The notes beneath the pieces were generated by a model. The model was not told the origin of the DNA. It worked only from the letters and a program-made list of their open reading frames with translations, and did no database searches. A stretch of 5,185 nucleotides of DNA from Halovenus sp. (GTDB lineage: Archaea; Halobacteriota; Halobacteria; Halobacteriales; Haloarculaceae): assembly GCA_028275145.1 (NCBI GenBank), contig JAQCNG010000145.1:1-5185 (forward strand), in the 5' to 3' direction. Position 1 is the first letter of the stretch. Each line of letters starts with the position of its first letter. A program made the position numbers and the translations under genes. This document shows positions 4,887-5,185 of this stretch, piece by piece.

Positions 4887-5185
4887 ATGCTTCGGTACAT
4901 CGGGCTACTGCTGCTCATCCCGCTGCTCGATGCCATCCTGCTGGTGGTGCTCGCCGGGTTCGTGCTGAGCTGGCAACTCATCGTGTTGCTGGTTGTGCTG
5001 ACGGCACTGGTCGGGATGTTGCTGGCTCGCTTCGAGGGGCGACACACCATCCAGAAGATACAGACCAAACTCGCCCGGGGTGACCCACCGACCGACGAAC
5101 TCATCGACGGCGGACTCCTGCTGGTCGCCGGTGCGTTCCTGCTCACGCCGGGGCTGGTGACGGACCTGCTGGGATTTCTCTTTGT
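4887..5185 (+). CDS. fxsA: FxsA-family membrane protein, 5' part (partial)
   Basis: The frame from ATG 4887 stays open to the window end, giving the first 99 residues. Two hydrophobic segments (about 4-28 and 31-47) form a membrane hairpin. A basic, soluble stretch follows (RFEGRHTIQKIQTKLARG, 48-65). The family signature then begins: ELIDGGLLLVAGAFLLTPGL (71-90) and VTDLLG (91-96), matching the FxsA pattern of E-x-DG-LLL-AG-LLLTPG-VTD. FxsA in E. coli is an inner-membrane protein known for relieving F-plasmid exclusion of phage T7 when overproduced; its cellular role is unclear. The rest of the gene, including the usual P-P-R motif and polar tail, is beyond the right edge. It is 74 bases after the glutaredoxin gene on the same strand. 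Confidence 0.92.
   Translation, partial: MLRYIGLLLLIPLLDAILLVVLAGFVLSWQLIVLLVVLTALVGMLLARFEGRHTIQKIQTKLARGDPPTDELIDGGLLLVAGAFLLTPGLVTDLLGFLF

Overview
The window comes from a haloarchaeon (class Halobacteria). The 16S rRNA start is haloarchaeal, the DNA is GC-rich, the proteins are acidic, the rRNA promoters have the haloarchaeal box A plus a TGCGAACG-type initiator, and the protein genes are typical of the class. The genus cannot be fixed from 338 bases of 16S.

Layout. Bases 1-338 are the 5' part of a 16S rRNA gene on the minus strand; the rest of the rrn operon lies to the left. Bases 339-932 are a long regulatory region that holds the rRNA leader (several strong hairpins) and two matched promoters firing leftward. 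All other genes run rightward: a glycoside hydrolase family 2-like protein (933-2762), a 51-residue double-CxxC zinc protein (2930-3085), an overlapping remnant of a second zinc-ribbon gene that is broken by a frameshift and has lost a cysteine (3082-3224), a YgfZ/GcvT-like folate-binding protein (3270-4382), a CPYC glutaredoxin (4567-4812) and the first 99 codons of an FxsA-family membrane protein (4887 to the window end).

How the parts fit. The left side is a rrn control region. The right side is a run of small housekeeping or redox genes, most with their own TATA box 25-35 bases before the ATG, so probably separate, largely leaderless transcripts rather than one operon. The exception is the zinc-protein pair, whose stop and start codons overlap. 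The YgfZ-like protein (linked in bacteria to Fe-S enzyme maintenance) beside a glutaredoxin hints at a redox or Fe-S theme, but this rests on adjacency only.

No new defence, mobile or CRISPR-like system was found. The points most worth a second look are the GH2-like protein that lacks the usual N-E acid/base motif while keeping the nucleophile motif, the broken zinc-ribbon gene, the duplicated rRNA promoter with a strong hairpin between the copies, and a 45-base-period direct repeat that carries hairpins over the stop codon of the YgfZ-like gene.
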